A program made the position numbers and the translations under genes. A DNA stretch of 64,000 bases from Olivibacter jilunii (lineage in GTDB: Bacteria > Bacteroidota > Bacteroidia > Sphingobacteriales > Sphingobacteriaceae): the NCBI RefSeq assembly GCF_900607235.1, contig NZ_LR027848.1:124001-188000 (forward strand), read 5' to 3'. The notes under the pieces are model-generated. The model did not search any database. It was not told where the DNA came from and was given only the letters and a program-made list of their open reading frames with translations. Each line of letters opens with the position of its first letter. Position 1 is the stretch's first letter. Of this stretch, positions 12,202 to 21,474 are shown one piece after another.

Positions 12202-13596
12202 TTAAAATATCTTTCCCGGATTCAGGATGCCTTTCGGGTCAAACACCTTTTTAATACCGCGCATGAGGTCTAAATGGAGGGTGGAATACTTTAAGGGCAT
12301 ATATTCTTTTTGAACCAAACCGATGCCATGTTCGCCGGAAATAGTTCCGCCCAGTTCGATGGTTAAGTCGAATATTTCTTTGATTCCTTCCTTCAGCTTA
12401 TGGTGCCAGTCGTGCTCAGTCATTTCTCCCTTGATGATATTAACATGCAGATTGCCATCGCCTGCATGACCGTAACAGATCGATTCAAAGCCATAGCGTG
12501 TGCCGATTGCTTTTATACCTTTAATCAAGGTAGGCAGCGTTGCACGTGGAACTACCGTATCTTCTTCTTTATAAATGGAATTGGCTTTCACCGACACAGG
12601 CATGGTACGACGTAGGCGCCACAAGATTTCTTTCTGGTTAGCCGTGTCTGCCAACAAAACATCCAAGCAGTTTTTTTCTTCCAGTACTTCGTTCACCTCT
12701 TCACATTGCAGCATCAGCTCGTCGAGGCTATTTCCATCCAACTCAATTAATAAGAAAGCTTCCATTTCCGGAAGAAGATTAAATTGAACCTGATCATAAG
12801 AGATGACCCATTCAACGCCCTTTCGCTCCATAAACTCTACAGCGGATGGAATAATACCTTTTCTAAAAATGGCACCAACTGCTTCGCAGGCTTCCTCATT
12901 GGATGCAAAGGAAGCGAAAAGTAATAAGTCTTGCTTAGGTTTCGGAATTAATTTAAGCACTGCTTTACAAATAATACCCAAGGTGCCTTCTGAACCGATA
13001 AATAGTTGAGTAAGGTTATAGCCCGACGCATATTTCAAGGTGTTTGCACCTGTCCAAATCAGTTCTCCCGTAGGGAGGGCCACCTGTAAATTGAGTACAT
13101 ATTCGCGGATTGTTCCGTATTTCACAACACGCGGGCCACCGCTGCCATGAGAAATGTTCCCGCCGATGAAGCAAGATCCTTTGCTGGCCGGATCAACGGG
13201 GTACAGAAGATCCTTCGTAGCAGCTAAATTGATTAACTCTTCTGTAACAACACCGGTTTCAACAGTCGCCTGCAAATTTCTTTCATCGATGGCTATAATC
13301 TTGTTCATACGTTGCATCGCGATCATCAAGCCTCCATAAATAGCCAGGGAGCCGCCCGATAGTCCGGTACCGGCGCCCCGAGGTGTAACAGGGATGCTGT
13401 GCTCATGGCAGATTTTTAGCAGAGCAGCTACCTCTTCTGCCGTTTCCGGTAGGGCAATAAGGTCTGGTGAATAGTGTAAGTCTTCTGTCTCGTCATGCGC
13501 GTAGTCTGCCAATACAGCGGGATCGCTCACTAAACGATCTTCGTTGATTGCCTGCTTGAATAATTGCAGAATATCCGGTGTAATTTTATTCAACAT
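12202..13596 (-). CDS. FAD-linked oxidase, GlcD family (glycolate / D-lactate dehydrogenase-like)
   Basis: This is a flavoprotein oxidising a 2-hydroxy acid such as glycolate or D-lactate to the 2-oxo acid; the exact substrate is not readable from sequence. It has 464 residues. The FAD-binding PCMH domain (residues 1-220) contains the loop PRGAGTGLSGGS at 72-83 and GGNISHGSGGPR. The FAD-oxidase C-terminal domain has GHAGDGNLHVNI and the terminal signature ISGEHGIGLVQKEYM. There is no iron-sulfur GlcF-like partner adjacent, so it resembles the single-subunit GlcD-type enzymes that pass electrons to the quinone pool or a ferredoxin domain protein. Its upstream neighbour folB is co-directional, with an 80-bp spacer containing a small inverted word. 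Confidence 0.92.
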   Translation of the reverse strand: MLNKITPDILQLFKQAINEDRLVSDPAVLADYAHDETEDLHYSPDLIALPETAEEVAALLKICHEHSIPVTPRGAGTGLSGGSLAIYGGLMIAMQRMNKIIAIDERNLQATVETGVVTEELINLAATKDLLYPVDPASKGSCFIGGNISHGSGGPRVVKYGTIREYVLNLQVALPTGELIWTGANTLKYASGYNLTQLFIGSEGTLGIICKAVLKLIPKPKQDLLLFASFASNEEACEAVGAIFRKGIIPSAVEFMERKGVEWVISYDQVQFNLLPEMEAFLLIELDGNSLDELMLQCEEVNEVLEEKNCLDVLLADTANQKEILWRLRRTMPVSVKANSIYKEEDTVVPRATLPTLIKGIKAIGTRYGFESICYGHAGDGNLHVNIIKGEMTEHDWHHKLKEGIKEIFDLTIELGGTISGEHGIGLVQKEYMPLKYSTLHLDLMRGIKKVFDPKGILNPGKIF

Positions 13597-13676
13597 GTTT
13601 TAGCGTTCAGCTTTCGGCTGTCAGAAGTCAGCCCGATTTCGGTTTATATTACGAAGCTATAAGTGGAAACAAGTCT
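13597..13676. repeat. Short inverted word (CAGC-TTTCG-GCTG)
   Basis: CAGC (13608-13611) and GCTG (13617-13620) enclose TTTCG, followed by TCAG and GTCAGC words. The sequence resembles the words in the rmlA-gmd spacer. No function can be assigned; it belongs to the intergenic word family. Confidence 0.35.
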
Positions 13677-14051
13677 TTAAGTGCCCGATTGCCAGTATAA
13701 ACTTACTTCAGCAGTTGCAGCATCTCCACCGAAAGGCGGATTACTTTTTCTCAGGGATACCTCTATTTCATTTACCTCGTGGAAATTTACCTTAATACTA
13801 TTAAGTATGTTATCCACAACCGTTTCCAACAGTTTTTTCGGTTGAGCCATCTCCTCTTTGGCAATGCGATAAAGCTCTTCATAATTGATCGTTTTCACCA
13901 AATTATCATCCGTATTCAATGTAGGGTTGCTTACAAAGCAAATGATATCTAAAAAAAACTCGTTTCCAAGCATCTGCTCTTCGTGATAATAGCCATGGTA
14001 AGCATAAAAACGAGCATTTGTCAGTGCTATTTTTCTCTTATATTGCTCCAT
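13677..14051 (-). CDS. folB: Dihydroneopterin aldolase
   Basis: This enzyme cleaves 7,8-dihydroneopterin to 6-hydroxymethyl-7,8-dihydropterin and glycolaldehyde in folate synthesis. It is 124 residues, the usual FolB length. The N-terminal ALTNARFYAYHGYYHEEQ contains the conserved HGYY-E substrate-binding segment. The C-terminal VSLRKSNPPFGG supplies the family's conserved Lys and Pro-Pro turn, and TINYEELYRIAKEEM matches the central helix. The protein normally forms a ring-shaped octamer in the cytoplasm. The downstream FAD oxidase is co-directional but separated by 80 bp, and the small lipoprotein gene upstream is divergent. A -7-like TAAGTTTG (complement of 14056-14063) abuts the start codon but has no matching -33 element. 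Confidence 0.93.
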   Translation of the reverse strand: MEQYKRKIALTNARFYAYHGYYHEEQMLGNEFFLDIICFVSNPTLNTDDNLVKTINYEELYRIAKEEMAQPKKLLETVVDNILNSIKVNFHEVNEIEVSLRKSNPPFGGDAATAEVSLYWQSGT

Positions 14052-14121
14052 CCAACAAACTTAAGCATTTTCCTACTCAAAACTTTTTTGCCTGTCGGAT
14101 GGTTGTATAAAAAAAGATTTT

Positions 14122-14292
14122 ATGAGTCGAAGCAATTATATCATTTGGCCGGCAGCAATTATCCTGCTCACAAGCATTAGCAGTTGTGACTTTATTGCCG
14201 GAGTATTTAAAGGCGGCGTGTATGTTGGCGTCTTTTTAGTTATCATCGTCATTGCCATTATCGTATGGCTGATCAGTAAAGCAAGGCGTTAG
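14122..14292 (+). CDS. Small lipoprotein-like membrane protein, 56 residues
   Basis: This short gene begins at the ATG at 14122 and stops at TAG 14290-14292. The product starts MSRSNYIIWPAAIILL, then has a lipobox ISSC at residues 18-21, a short FIAGVFKGGVYVG linker, a strongly hydrophobic helix (residues 34-50) and a basic end SKARR. It may be a lipidated inner-membrane peptide, or have two short membrane segments. Similar tiny Bacteroidota proteins with a Cys-D/E, FK-G-V-VGV and hydrophobic tail are often given the misleading name phosphatidate cytidylyltransferase, from memory; they are too short to be that enzyme. Its stop codon directly abuts the stop codon of the convergent HAD gene with no base between. 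Confidence 0.75.
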   Translation: MSRSNYIIWPAAIILLTSISSCDFIAGVFKGGVYVGVFLVIIVIAIIVWLISKARR

Positions 14293-14898
14293 TTATAAAA
14301 CCTGTAAACGAATCAGTTCTTCCTTCAACTGATCGGGGTTTTCAAAAGTAATACTTTGTATACCGAATTGACGGGCCGCATCTGTGTTTCTTATATTGTC
14401 GTCGATAAAAAGGCATTCATTCGCCATTAAATGATATCGATCCAGCAATAACTGATAGAAGGCGGGATGTGGCTTTCTTAAACGTTCGGTACCTGAAACT
14501 AGGATGCCGTCAAAAAGGCTAAAGAAGTCAAATCGCCGTAGAGCAATGGGGAATGTTTCTGCCGACCAATTCGTGAGTCCGAACAATTTGTGTTTTCCGG
14601 ATTTTTTCAACTGTTCCAGGATCGCAACGGTTCCTGCTATCGGTCCTGCCAACATCTCTTCCCAACGGCCATAATAGGCTTCAATTAGCTCCTTTTTTTC
14701 CGGAAAACATTGAACAAGGGCCTCAGTTCCTTCCTTGAGGGTTCGGCCTTCATCTTGCTGCTCATTCCAGTCGGATGTACAAATATTCCCCAGGAATTCC
14801 TCCATCGCTGCCTCCTCAGCAAAAAGTTTTTTATAAAGATACTTGGGGTTCCAGTCGACTAAAACGCCTCCGAAATCGAAGATAATGTTCTTGAACAT
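14293..14898 (-). CDS. HAD-superfamily hydrolase, subfamily IA (YihX-like phosphatase)
   Basis: This is a cytoplasmic phosphatase of 201 residues. Motif I is FDFGGVLVDWNP with nucleophile Asp8; the D-x-G form, instead of DxD, is as in E. coli YihX (glucose-1-phosphatase). Motif II is LFGLTNWS, motif III the Lys in LRKPHPAFYQLL, and motif IV LFIDDNIRNTDAA. The alpha-helical cap lies between residues 15 and 90. The physiological substrate is not determined; a sugar phosphate is the best guess. The gene is monocistronic and convergent with the small lipoprotein gene, their stop codons touching. The start ATG at 14898 gives the standard family N-terminus. Confidence 0.9.
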   Translation of the reverse strand: MFKNIIFDFGGVLVDWNPKYLYKKLFAEEAAMEEFLGNICTSDWNEQQDEGRTLKEGTEALVQCFPEKKELIEAYYGRWEEMLAGPIAGTVAILEQLKKSGKHKLFGLTNWSAETFPIALRRFDFFSLFDGILVSGTERLRKPHPAFYQLLLDRYHLMANECLFIDDNIRNTDAARQFGIQSITFENPDQLKEELIRLQVL

Positions 14899-15013
14899 AG
14901 CTAAAGTTTATTGGCTAAACTTAGCTAATTTGTCTGAATATGCAAAAAAGCGCTACACTTGTTTGTTCCCAAAAAGGAACTAATAAAAAAATGCGAAACA
15001 CAATTATCGAACA

Positions 15014-15042
15014 TAAAAAAAGCCGCAATGAATATTGCGGCT
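15014..15042 (-). terminator. Rho-independent terminator of dnaK
   Basis: Perfect 9-bp stem AGCCGCAAT (15021-15029) / ATTGCGGCT (15034-15042) with loop GAAT. On the minus strand it is followed by a run of U (complement of the A-run ending at 15020). It lies 26 bp after the dnaK stop codon. Confidence 0.93.
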
Positions 15043-15067
15043 TCTTTATTAAGAATTGAAAAAAAAC

Positions 15068-16984
15068 TTATTTTTTATCATCATCTTTTACTTCCTCAAA
15101 ATCTACATCAGTTACTTCATCTCCGGTATTGCCAGGCTGTTGTGCTTCTCCCTGAGGGGCACCCTGAGCACCGGCTTCCTGAGAAGCTTTGTACATTTCT
15201 TCAGAAGCTGCATTCCAAGATGCTTGCAATTCTGTTTGTGCAGTTTCCAAGGCCGCGAAATCTTTAGCAGCGTAAGCCTCTTTTAATTTGGCCAAACCAC
15301 TTTCGATCGGTGCTTTCTTGTCGGCACTGATTTTATCGCCATACTCTTTCAACTGTTTCTCTGTGGAGAAGATAAGCGCATCTGCTGCATTTAGCTTATC
15401 CACTTCTTCTTTGGCTTTTCTATCTGCGTCAGCATTCGCTTCTGCGTCGGCCTTCATTTTCTTGATTTCCTCATCACTTAAGCCTGAAGAAGCTTCGATA
15501 CGGATTTTTTGTTCTTTCCCGGTTGCTTTATCTTTCGCGGATACGTGTAAAATACCGTTTGCATCAATATCAAATGTTACTTCAATTTGTGGCACGCCAC
15601 GAGGTGCTGCCGGAATTCCATCTAAGTGGAAACGACCAATCGTACGGTTCTGTGCCGCCATAGGACGTTCCCCTTGCAAAATATGAATCTCTACCGAGGG
15701 CTGGTTATCCGAAGCCGTGGAGAACACTTCCGATTTTTTAGTTGGGATCGTTGTATTTGCTTCAATCAGCTTAGTCATTACACCTCCCATGGTTTCAATA
15801 CCCAATGACAAAGGCGTTACGTCTAATAGCAATACATCTTTCACTTCACCGGTTAATACACCGCCTTGAATAGCTGCCCCTAAAGCAACCACCTCATCCG
15901 GGTTAACCCCTTTAGAAGGCTCCTTACCGAAGAAGCTCTTCACTGCTTCTTGTATAGCCGGAATACGAGTAGAACCACCTACCAGAATAATTTCATCGAT
16001 TTCACTGGTTGAAAGACCGGCATTTTTCAAGGCTGATCTACAAGGATCGATGGTACGTTTGATTAAGTCTGAAGCCAAAGACTCGAATTTAGCACGGCTT
16101 AAGTTACGCACCAAGTGCTTTGGCCCGGTTGCATCAGCCGTGATATATGGTAAATTGATTTCGGTAGAAGATGTGCTGGAAAGTTCGATCTTTGCTTTCT
16201 CTGCAGCTTCTTTCAAGCGTTGCAAAGCCATGGCATCTTTACTTAAATCCAATCCGCCATTATCGCTCTTAAATTCTTCAACTAACCAATCAATAATTAC
16301 TTGATCGAAGTCGTCCCCCCCTAGATGGGTATCGCCGTCTGTAGATTTCACTTCAAATACACCATCACCTAACTCAAGAACGGAAACGTCATGCGTACCA
16401 CCACCGCAGTCGAACACAACAATCTTCATGTCCTTGTGCGCCTTATCCAAACCATAAGCTAAGGCAGCGGCTGTAGGCTCATTAATGATACGTTTAACAT
16501 TTAACCCGGCGATTTCGCCTGCTTCTTTAGTAGCCTGGCGTTCGGCATCGTTAAAGTAGGCTGGAACAGTAATAACGGCTTCTGTTACCTCCTGACCCAA
16601 AAAATCTTCTGCCGTCTTTTTCATCTTCTGCAAAATCATGGCAGAAAGCTCTTGTGGTGTGTATTTCCGATCACCAATTTCAACGCGAGGTGTATTATTG
16701 TCGCCTTTTACTACTTTATAAGGTACTCGGGCGGCTTCTTCGGTCACTTCATCAAAACGTCTACCCATAAAGCGCTTAATGGAGTAAACAGTCTTTTGAG
16801 GATTGGTAATGGCCTGACGTTTAGCAGGATCTCCCACCTTACGTTCACCATTATCTACAAAACCTATGATAGAAGGTGTGGTACGTTTACCTTCATTGTT
16901 TGCTATAACTACCGGCTCATTACCTTCCATTACAGCGACGCAAGAGTTGGTAGTACCTAAGTCAATTCCAATAATTTTAGACAT
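15068..16984 (-). CDS. dnaK: Molecular chaperone DnaK (Hsp70)
   Basis: This is an ATP-dependent chaperone that binds exposed hydrophobic segments of client proteins together with DnaJ and GrpE in the cytoplasm. It has 638 residues, full length. The N-terminal phosphate-binding motif [17 protein letters not shown] begins at residue 4, the second signature [17 protein letters not shown] is near residue 195 (Cys-Gly in place of the usual Leu-Gly), and the third, [14 protein letters not shown], is near residue 335. The linker [16 protein letters not shown] joins the substrate-binding domain, and the tail is Ala/Gly/Gln-rich ending in an acidic EEVKDDDKK. dnaJ and grpE are not adjacent. No CIRCE-type operator is visible upstream. 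Confidence 0.98.
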   Translation of the reverse strand: MSKIIGIDLGTTNSCVAVMEGNEPVVIANNEGKRTTPSIIGFVDNGERKVGDPAKRQAITNPQKTVYSIKRFMGRRFDEVTEEAARVPYKVVKGDNNTPRVEIGDRKYTPQELSAMILQKMKKTAEDFLGQEVTEAVITVPAYFNDAERQATKEAGEIAGLNVKRIINEPTAAALAYGLDKAHKDMKIVVFDCGGGTHDVSVLELGDGVFEVKSTDGDTHLGGDDFDQVIIDWLVEEFKSDNGGLDLSKDAMALQRLKEAAEKAKIELSSTSSTEINLPYITADATGPKHLVRNLSRAKFESLASDLIKRTIDPCRSALKNAGLSTSEIDEIILVGGSTRIPAIQEAVKSFFGKEPSKGVNPDEVVALGAAIQGGVLTGEVKDVLLLDVTPLSLGIETMGGVMTKLIEANTTIPTKKSEVFSTASDNQPSVEIHILQGERPMAAQNRTIGRFHLDGIPAAPRGVPQIEVTFDIDANGILHVSAKDKATGKEQKIRIEASSGLSDEEIKKMKADAEANADADRKAKEEVDKLNAADALIFSTEKQLKEYGDKISADKKAPIESGLAKLKEAYAAKDFAALETAQTELQASWNAASEEMYKASQEAGAQGAPQGEAQQPGNTGDEVTDVDFEEVKDDDKK

Positions 16985-17225
16985 ATCTTATTTGTTTATA
17001 TTTACAATTTGCTGTTTTCTAATACAAATTATCAATGCCTGTGCCAAGTTCACGTTTACGACATAATGTCAGCCCGCTTGCCTCTCAGGCGAAGGCTCCT
17101 TTTTATGATACGAAAAAGTATAGCAGCGTTATGTGAAGCTATTCTTCAACAAAGCTACTGAATGATGCAAGCAGGGTCAACTTAGTTTTCGATAACCTAG
17201 TAAACAGCATCACAATGCGTATCAA

Positions 17226-18425
17226 TTAGTTCTCCAATTGCAATAAAGACTCCAAATAGTGTTTCTCCAAACCAAAAAAAGCCTTTGTTTGGTTAATCTG
17301 TAATAGAATCTGCTTTCGGCGTTCTGCCGGTATGGATGATGTTTTACTGGCCACGATCAGCACATTTTTTGGTGTGTGTGCATCGGATATAAATTCGAGC
17401 ACTTTGGTTTTATAGCCGTAATACTCCAGGAATAACGTCCTTAAAGCATCTGTCAACATTTCAGCCTGTCGTTCTAAAAAGATGCCAAATCGCGTAATAG
17501 GTTGAATTTCGGCAGTCATCACAGCCCTTTCCATTTGCCGTCTGACTTGTTTGTGACAGCAAGGCGCTACGACTATAAGCTTTGCGCCGGCCTTAATACC
17601 TTGATAGATTGCATCATCAGTCGCCGTGTCACAGGCATGTAAAGCCACTAACATATCCATGTTTGGCTCATCATACTCCACAATGGCACCTTGCTGAAAC
17701 TTTAACAAAGGAAATGCAGCTTGTTGTGCAATGCGGTTACACAAGCTTACTAAATCTTCGCGAAATTCAACACCTGTAACTTCCACTTCCTTCAATCCCA
17801 ACACGTTGTAGAGGTAGTCATAGAGTGCAAAGGTCAAATAGCCTTTTCCCGACCCCATATCCACCACTTTCTTCAGGTTTTCCTTGCCTATATCCTGAAT
17901 CAAAGGACGCAATAGCTCTATATAGTGATTAATTTGCTTAAATTTATCTTGGGCATTTTTATAGACTTGCCCGGTGGCGTCCGTAATTCTTAGCTCGTGC
18001 AAGTAGCTTTTGTTAGCCCCCGGTTTAATCAGTCGATGCTTTTCTTTATCGTGCGCCAAAGATGGCTGCTGTTTAATAGACGCCGTTTTAACCTGGAGTC
18101 TCTCCTGCCCACTTTGGTTACGCGTCCAATAAAAGTCATTATTTGTAGTAAATAAGGTAGCAGCATAAAATCCATGCTTCAGGTAGCTCTCAACTTGGGC
18201 GACACCTGTTTCAATATCCAAATTTTTAACCAGGTCGCGCCGACGGAAGCGATGGGTAAAGTTTAACTTGAGCTCGCGTTTCACCAGGATGAGTCTTACC
18301 TGGATTTGTTTTAACTCATGCTCATCTCCCCGGTAATTTCCGAGCGACAATTTAACAAAGTTATCTTGCTGTAGGCTCGACTTCAACTGAAAAATGAATG
18401 TTTCGATCGATGTGGGATTTTCCAT
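17226..18425 (-). CDS. SAM-dependent methyltransferase, Methyltransf_32 / METTL25-like
   Basis: This is a predicted class I S-adenosylmethionine-dependent methyltransferase of 399 residues with unknown substrate. The SAM-binding motif I is VVDMGSGKGYLTFALYDYL at about residue 188, with motif II VTGVEFRED. The LHACDTATDDAI and VVAPCCHKQ motifs are characteristic of Methyltransf_32, the domain shared with METTL25/RRNAD1. The N-terminal 170 residues form a less conserved region rich in basic residues, possibly nucleic-acid binding. The gene is monocistronic between dnaK and the terminator of the ribosomal cluster. By analogy with relatives an RNA or protein substrate is plausible, but this is inference. 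Confidence 0.85.
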   Translation of the reverse strand: MENPTSIETFIFQLKSSLQQDNFVKLSLGNYRGDEHELKQIQVRLILVKRELKLNFTHRFRRRDLVKNLDIETGVAQVESYLKHGFYAATLFTTNNDFYWTRNQSGQERLQVKTASIKQQPSLAHDKEKHRLIKPGANKSYLHELRITDATGQVYKNAQDKFKQINHYIELLRPLIQDIGKENLKKVVDMGSGKGYLTFALYDYLYNVLGLKEVEVTGVEFREDLVSLCNRIAQQAAFPLLKFQQGAIVEYDEPNMDMLVALHACDTATDDAIYQGIKAGAKLIVVAPCCHKQVRRQMERAVMTAEIQPITRFGIFLERQAEMLTDALRTLFLEYYGYKTKVLEFISDAHTPKNVLIVASKTSSIPAERRKQILLQINQTKAFFGLEKHYLESLLQLEN

Positions 18426-18474
18426 ACAATTGCCTTTTTATAAAAGCTTCCGGTTGATCTTGCATATGCGATAA

Positions 18475-18500
18475 ACAAAAAATCCCCTAAAAAGGGGATT
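18475..18500 (-). terminator. Rho-independent terminator of the ribosomal protein cluster
   Basis: Perfect 8-bp stem AATCCCCT (18481-18488) / AGGGGATT (18493-18500) with an AAAA loop, followed on the minus strand by a U-run (complement of the A-run at 18477-18482). It lies 26 bp after the rplQ stop and closes the 15.6-kb cluster. Confidence 0.93.
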
Positions 18501-18526
18501 TTCGATGATTAAATGCTACAAAGCAA

Positions 18527-19126
18527 TTACTCGGCATCCTTTGCCTCTTCAGCGGAAGCTTCCGGTTCAGCTTTTGCCTTTGCTTTTTTCTGTTTAGGAG
18601 CCTCTTCAGCAGTTTCTTCTGCGGCAGGAGCTTCCTCAACTGGTGCAGTAGCTTCTTCAGCAGTAGCTACTACTTCTTGCTCATCAGCCTTTGCCGATGC
18701 CTTTTTCTTTGCACCACGACGACGAGTCGATTTCTTCTCAACCTTCGCACCACCGGTAGCGTATACTTCGTTGTAGTCGACCAATTCGATCAATGCTACT
18801 TCTGCATTGTCGCCGGGACGGTTTGCCAACTTGATAATACGTGTATAACCACCCGGACGATTAGCCACTTTCTCGGAAATCTCGCGGAACAGGATGGTTA
18901 CTGCTTCTTTGTCTTTTACGTAGCTGAATACAGTACGACGAGAATGCGTAGTATCGCTCTTTGATTTAGTGATCAAAGGCTCTACATATGTACGAAGCGC
19001 CTTTGCTTTTGCTAAGGTAGTTACGATGCGCTTATGTTTGATAAGCGATACGGCCATGTTAGACAATAGGGCCTTACGATGGCTAGCTGTGCGGCCTAAG
19101 TGATTAATTTTTTTTCCGTGTCTCAT
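18527..19126 (-). CDS. rplQ: 50S ribosomal protein L17 with long charged C-terminal tail
   Basis: L17 binds 23S rRNA near the exit-tunnel side of the large subunit. The globular core (residues 1-118) has the family start [20 protein letters not shown]. After residue 125 comes an extension of about 70 residues, first basic ([12 protein letters not shown]), then Ala/Glu-rich with the repeated [13 protein letters not shown] style. E. coli L17 is 127 residues, so this protein is about 1.6 times longer; such tails are common in Bacteroidota L17. The tail is probably disordered and surface-exposed. It is the last gene of the cluster, 191 bp after rpoA and followed by a strong terminator. Confidence 0.97.
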   Translation of the reverse strand: MRHGKKINHLGRTASHRKALLSNMAVSLIKHKRIVTTLAKAKALRTYVEPLITKSKSDTTHSRRTVFSYVKDKEAVTILFREISEKVANRPGGYTRIIKLANRPGDNAEVALIELVDYNEVYATGGAKVEKKSTRRRGAKKKASAKADEQEVVATAEEATAPVEEAPAAEETAEEAPKQKKAKAKAEPEASAEEAKDAE

Positions 19127-19317
19127 TGTTCTTTGTTTTGTGCATACCGTTCTTGTCTAATTCAAAAGTCAAAAGCCAAAATTAAAAAACCATTACAGCT
19201 CATCTTTCATGCGGCACAAAGCGTACCTTTTTAATTTTTACCGTCCCTACGGGAGGCAAGCTTTTACTTTTTACTTTACAAGAGGAATTATGCAACAGGT
19301 CGCTTAATTATTCCTAT
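19127..19317. repeat. rpoA-rplQ spacer with dispersed AT-rich repeat, copy 2
   Basis: TTCAAAAGTC at 19161-19170 and CAAAATTAAAAA at 19177-19188 closely match the repeat at 12068-12088 before a peptidase gene. Read on the minus strand it holds TAATTTTG (complement of 19177-19184) 51 bases before the rplQ start. A second part near 19236-19276 has TTTTTAATTTTTACC and CTTTTACTTTTTACTTTAC words around CCGTCCCTACGGGAGG, which can form a small hairpin. It may hold a secondary promoter for rplQ. Confidence 0.45.
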
Positions 19318-20310
19318 TTATTCTTCATCCAGTTTGTATTTCGACAAATTCATACCGAAGGACAAACCTTTAGATTTTACAAGTTCTTGAATCTCTGTAA
19401 GAGATTTTTTACCGAAGTTTCTAAACTTAAGCATATCAGCTACATCATAAGAAACCAACTCGGCTAAGCTACGGATGTCAGCAGCTTTTAAACAATTTAA
19501 TGCACGTACAGAAAGATCTAAGTCAACCAATTCAGTTTTCAAGATCTTACGCATATGCAAGATTTCCTCATCCACCTCTTTTGTCTCCTCCTTCGTTTGA
19601 GATTCCAATAGAATGTTCTCATCCGAGAATAACATAAAGTGATGAATTAAGATTTTAGCAGCTTCTTTCAATGCATCTTCCGGATGGATTGAACCATCAG
19701 TAGAAATATCCAATAAAAGCTTCTCGTAATCTGTTTTCTGCTCTACACGGAAGTTCTCGATCGTATATTTCACATTCTTGATCGGTGTATAGATAGAGTC
19801 AATTGCGATAACCCCTACTGCTGCATCGGCAACTTTATTCTCTTCAGCATTGACATAACCACGGCCTTTGTTTACGGTTAACTCTACTTCCAAAGTTACA
19901 GAGCTCTCCATATTACAAATAACCAAGTCAGGATTGAGTACAGTAAAGTTGTTAGAATGACTGGTAATATCTCCAGCTTTAAATTGATCTTGACCGTTGA
20001 TTACAACAAAAATCTTTTCTGAATCTCCTGATTCTCCTGTTTTCTTAAAACGTACCTGTTTAAGATTCAGGATAATCTCAGTCACATCCTCTACTACCCC
20101 AGTGATGGTAGAAAATTCATGTGAGACACCGGAGAAACGAACAGAAGTAATTGCATAACCTTCTAATGAAGATAACAAAATACGGCGTAGAGCATTACCT
20201 ATGGTTACACCGAAACCCGGCTCTAACGGTCGAAATTCAAACGTTCCGTCAAAATCCGTGGATTTTTGCATAATAACTTTATCCGGTTTCTGAAATGCTA
20301 AGATTGCCAT
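19318..20310 (-). CDS. rpoA: DNA-directed RNA polymerase subunit alpha
   Basis: The alpha subunit dimerises to nucleate RNA polymerase assembly and its C-terminal domain contacts activators and upstream DNA. It has 330 residues. The N-terminal domain contains [26 protein letters not shown] (residues 27-52) and the insert domain near residue 120-150. The alpha-CTD helix-hairpin-helix segment lies near residues 258-318, with [16 protein letters not shown] and [12 protein letters not shown]. It sits in the conserved rpsM-rpsK-rpsD-rpoA-rplQ order. An imperfect 17-bp hairpin lies between rpsD and this gene. Confidence 0.99.
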   Translation of the reverse strand: MAILAFQKPDKVIMQKSTDFDGTFEFRPLEPGFGVTIGNALRRILLSSLEGYAITSVRFSGVSHEFSTITGVVEDVTEIILNLKQVRFKKTGESGDSEKIFVVINGQDQFKAGDITSHSNNFTVLNPDLVICNMESSVTLEVELTVNKGRGYVNAEENKVADAAVGVIAIDSIYTPIKNVKYTIENFRVEQKTDYEKLLLDISTDGSIHPEDALKEAAKILIHHFMLFSDENILLESQTKEETKEVDEEILHMRKILKTELVDLDLSVRALNCLKAADIRSLAELVSYDVADMLKFRNFGKKSLTEIQELVKSKGLSFGMNLSKYKLDEE

Positions 20311-20346
20311 TTATTTCTAATTAATTGTTTGATTGAAATGATTGCA

Positions 20347-20386
20347 AGCAAACAAGTACCCGGAATGAACCGGATACTGGTTTGCT
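20347..20386 (-). promoter_or_regulatory. Hairpin between rpsD and rpoA
   Basis: Arms 20347-20363 and 20370-20386 (17 nt each) with loop AATGAA pair with one mismatch and one G-U wobble when transcribed on the minus strand. It begins 8 bases after the rpsD stop. There is no U-run, so it is not an intrinsic terminator. A role in transcript processing, stability or alpha-operon control is conjecture. Confidence 0.6.
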
Positions 20387-20393
20387 GTATAAA

Positions 20394-21002
20394 CTATTTA
20401 GAATACAACTCAACGATTAGCTGTTCCTTGATATTTTCAGGAATCTCATCGCGGTTAGGATAATTCAAGAACTTACCTGTAAGTCCGTTAGCATCCCATT
20501 CTAACCAGCTATATTTATTTTGTTTTCTACCGGCAACGGAATTCGCAACAGCTTCCAACGTTTTAGAACGCTCTCTAACAGCGATAACATCGCCGGGGCG
20601 TACGCTGTACGAAGGAATGTTGACTACCTGACCGTTTACGGTGATATGTTTGTGTCCTACTAATTGACGGGCTCCGGCACGTGTAGGTGCAATACCTAAA
20701 CGAAAGACCGTATTATCTAAACGAGCCTCTAAGAATTTGAGCAAGTTCTCCCCTGTAATGCCTTCTTTTGAAGCAGCTTTATCGAAAAGGTTAGCGAACT
20801 GACGCTCTAATACACCATAGGTATATTTTGCTTTTTGTTTTTCTTGCAGCTGAATAGCGTATTCAGACTGTTTACCACGGCGTTTTGAAACTCCGTGCAT
20901 ACCCGGAGGGTAATTTTTACGCTCTAATGCTTTATCAGGACCAAAAATCGGTTCTCTGAATTTACGGGCTATTTTGGACTTAGGTCCGGTATATCTTGCC
21001 AT
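20394..21002 (-). CDS. rpsD: 30S ribosomal protein S4
   Basis: S4 nucleates assembly of the 30S body by binding the 16S 5' domain and helps keep decoding accurate. It has 202 residues. The N-terminal [18 protein letters not shown] and the S4 RNA-binding domain ([20 protein letters not shown] followed by [14 protein letters not shown], residues 92-128) are clear. No N-terminal zinc-binding cysteine cluster is present, so it is the C-minus type. In E. coli S4 represses its own alpha operon; whether that holds here is unknown. It lies between rpsK and rpoA. Confidence 0.99.
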   Translation of the reverse strand: MARYTGPKSKIARKFREPIFGPDKALERKNYPPGMHGVSKRRGKQSEYAIQLQEKQKAKYTYGVLERQFANLFDKAASKEGITGENLLKFLEARLDNTVFRLGIAPTRAGARQLVGHKHITVNGQVVNIPSYSVRPGDVIAVRERSKTLEAVANSVAGRKQNKYSWLEWDANGLTGKFLNYPNRDEIPENIKEQLIVELYSK

Positions 21003-21068
21003 TTTTTTTCTCTTTTAAAGTATCATCTAACCCAAGGCTAGAGAATCTTAGCTTTAAAAATCCGTTAA

Positions 21069-21458
21069 TTAAACTCTTCTCCTTTTTGGTGGACGACAAC
21101 CATTGTGCGGAAGTGGGGTAATATCTTTTATTGAAGTCACCTCAATACCCTGAGTTTGTAAAGTACGAATGGCAGACTCACGTCCGGCACCTGGTCCTTT
21201 TACAAAAACTTCAACTTTACGCAAGCCTAAATCATGCGCAACTTTACCACAATCGCTAGCAGCCTGTGAGGCAGCATAAGGGGTGTTCTTTTTCGAACCT
21301 TTGAAGCCCATTTTACCGGCAGACGACCAAGAAATTGTTTGACCTTGGTTGTTGGTAAGTGTTACAATGATATTGTTAAAGGTTGCATTGATATGAGCCT
21401 GACCAACAGGTTCAATCACCACAATACGCTTCTTGGTTACTTTTTTACTTTTAGCCAT
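21069..21458 (-). CDS. rpsK: 30S ribosomal protein S11
   Basis: S11 sits on the platform of the 30S subunit near the mRNA exit site. It is 129 residues, the normal length. The glycine-rich signature [18 protein letters not shown] (residues 90-107) and the basic C-terminus [12 protein letters not shown] are diagnostic. It follows rpsM after 16 bp and precedes rpsD by 66 bp in the conserved alpha-operon order. Confidence 0.99.
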   Translation of the reverse strand: MAKSKKVTKKRIVVIEPVGQAHINATFNNIIVTLTNNQGQTISWSSAGKMGFKGSKKNTPYAASQAASDCGKVAHDLGLRKVEVFVKGPGAGRESAIRTLQTQGIEVTSIKDITPLPHNGCRPPKRRRV

Positions 21459-21474
21459 TGTATTGTATCAATTA

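Noticed and set aside
15288-15686. 132-codon plus-strand frame inside dnaK.
   Set aside because: Antisense shadow of a strongly conserved gene; composition (Ser/Ala/Phe-rich) is what the reverse complement of DnaK coding sequence gives.
16985-17060. Sigma-54-type TGGCAC promoter and CIRCE operator upstream of dnaK.
   Set aside because: On the minus strand TGGCAC is followed at the right distance by GA and not GC; no nine-base inverted repeat of CIRCE type exists. Too weak to claim.
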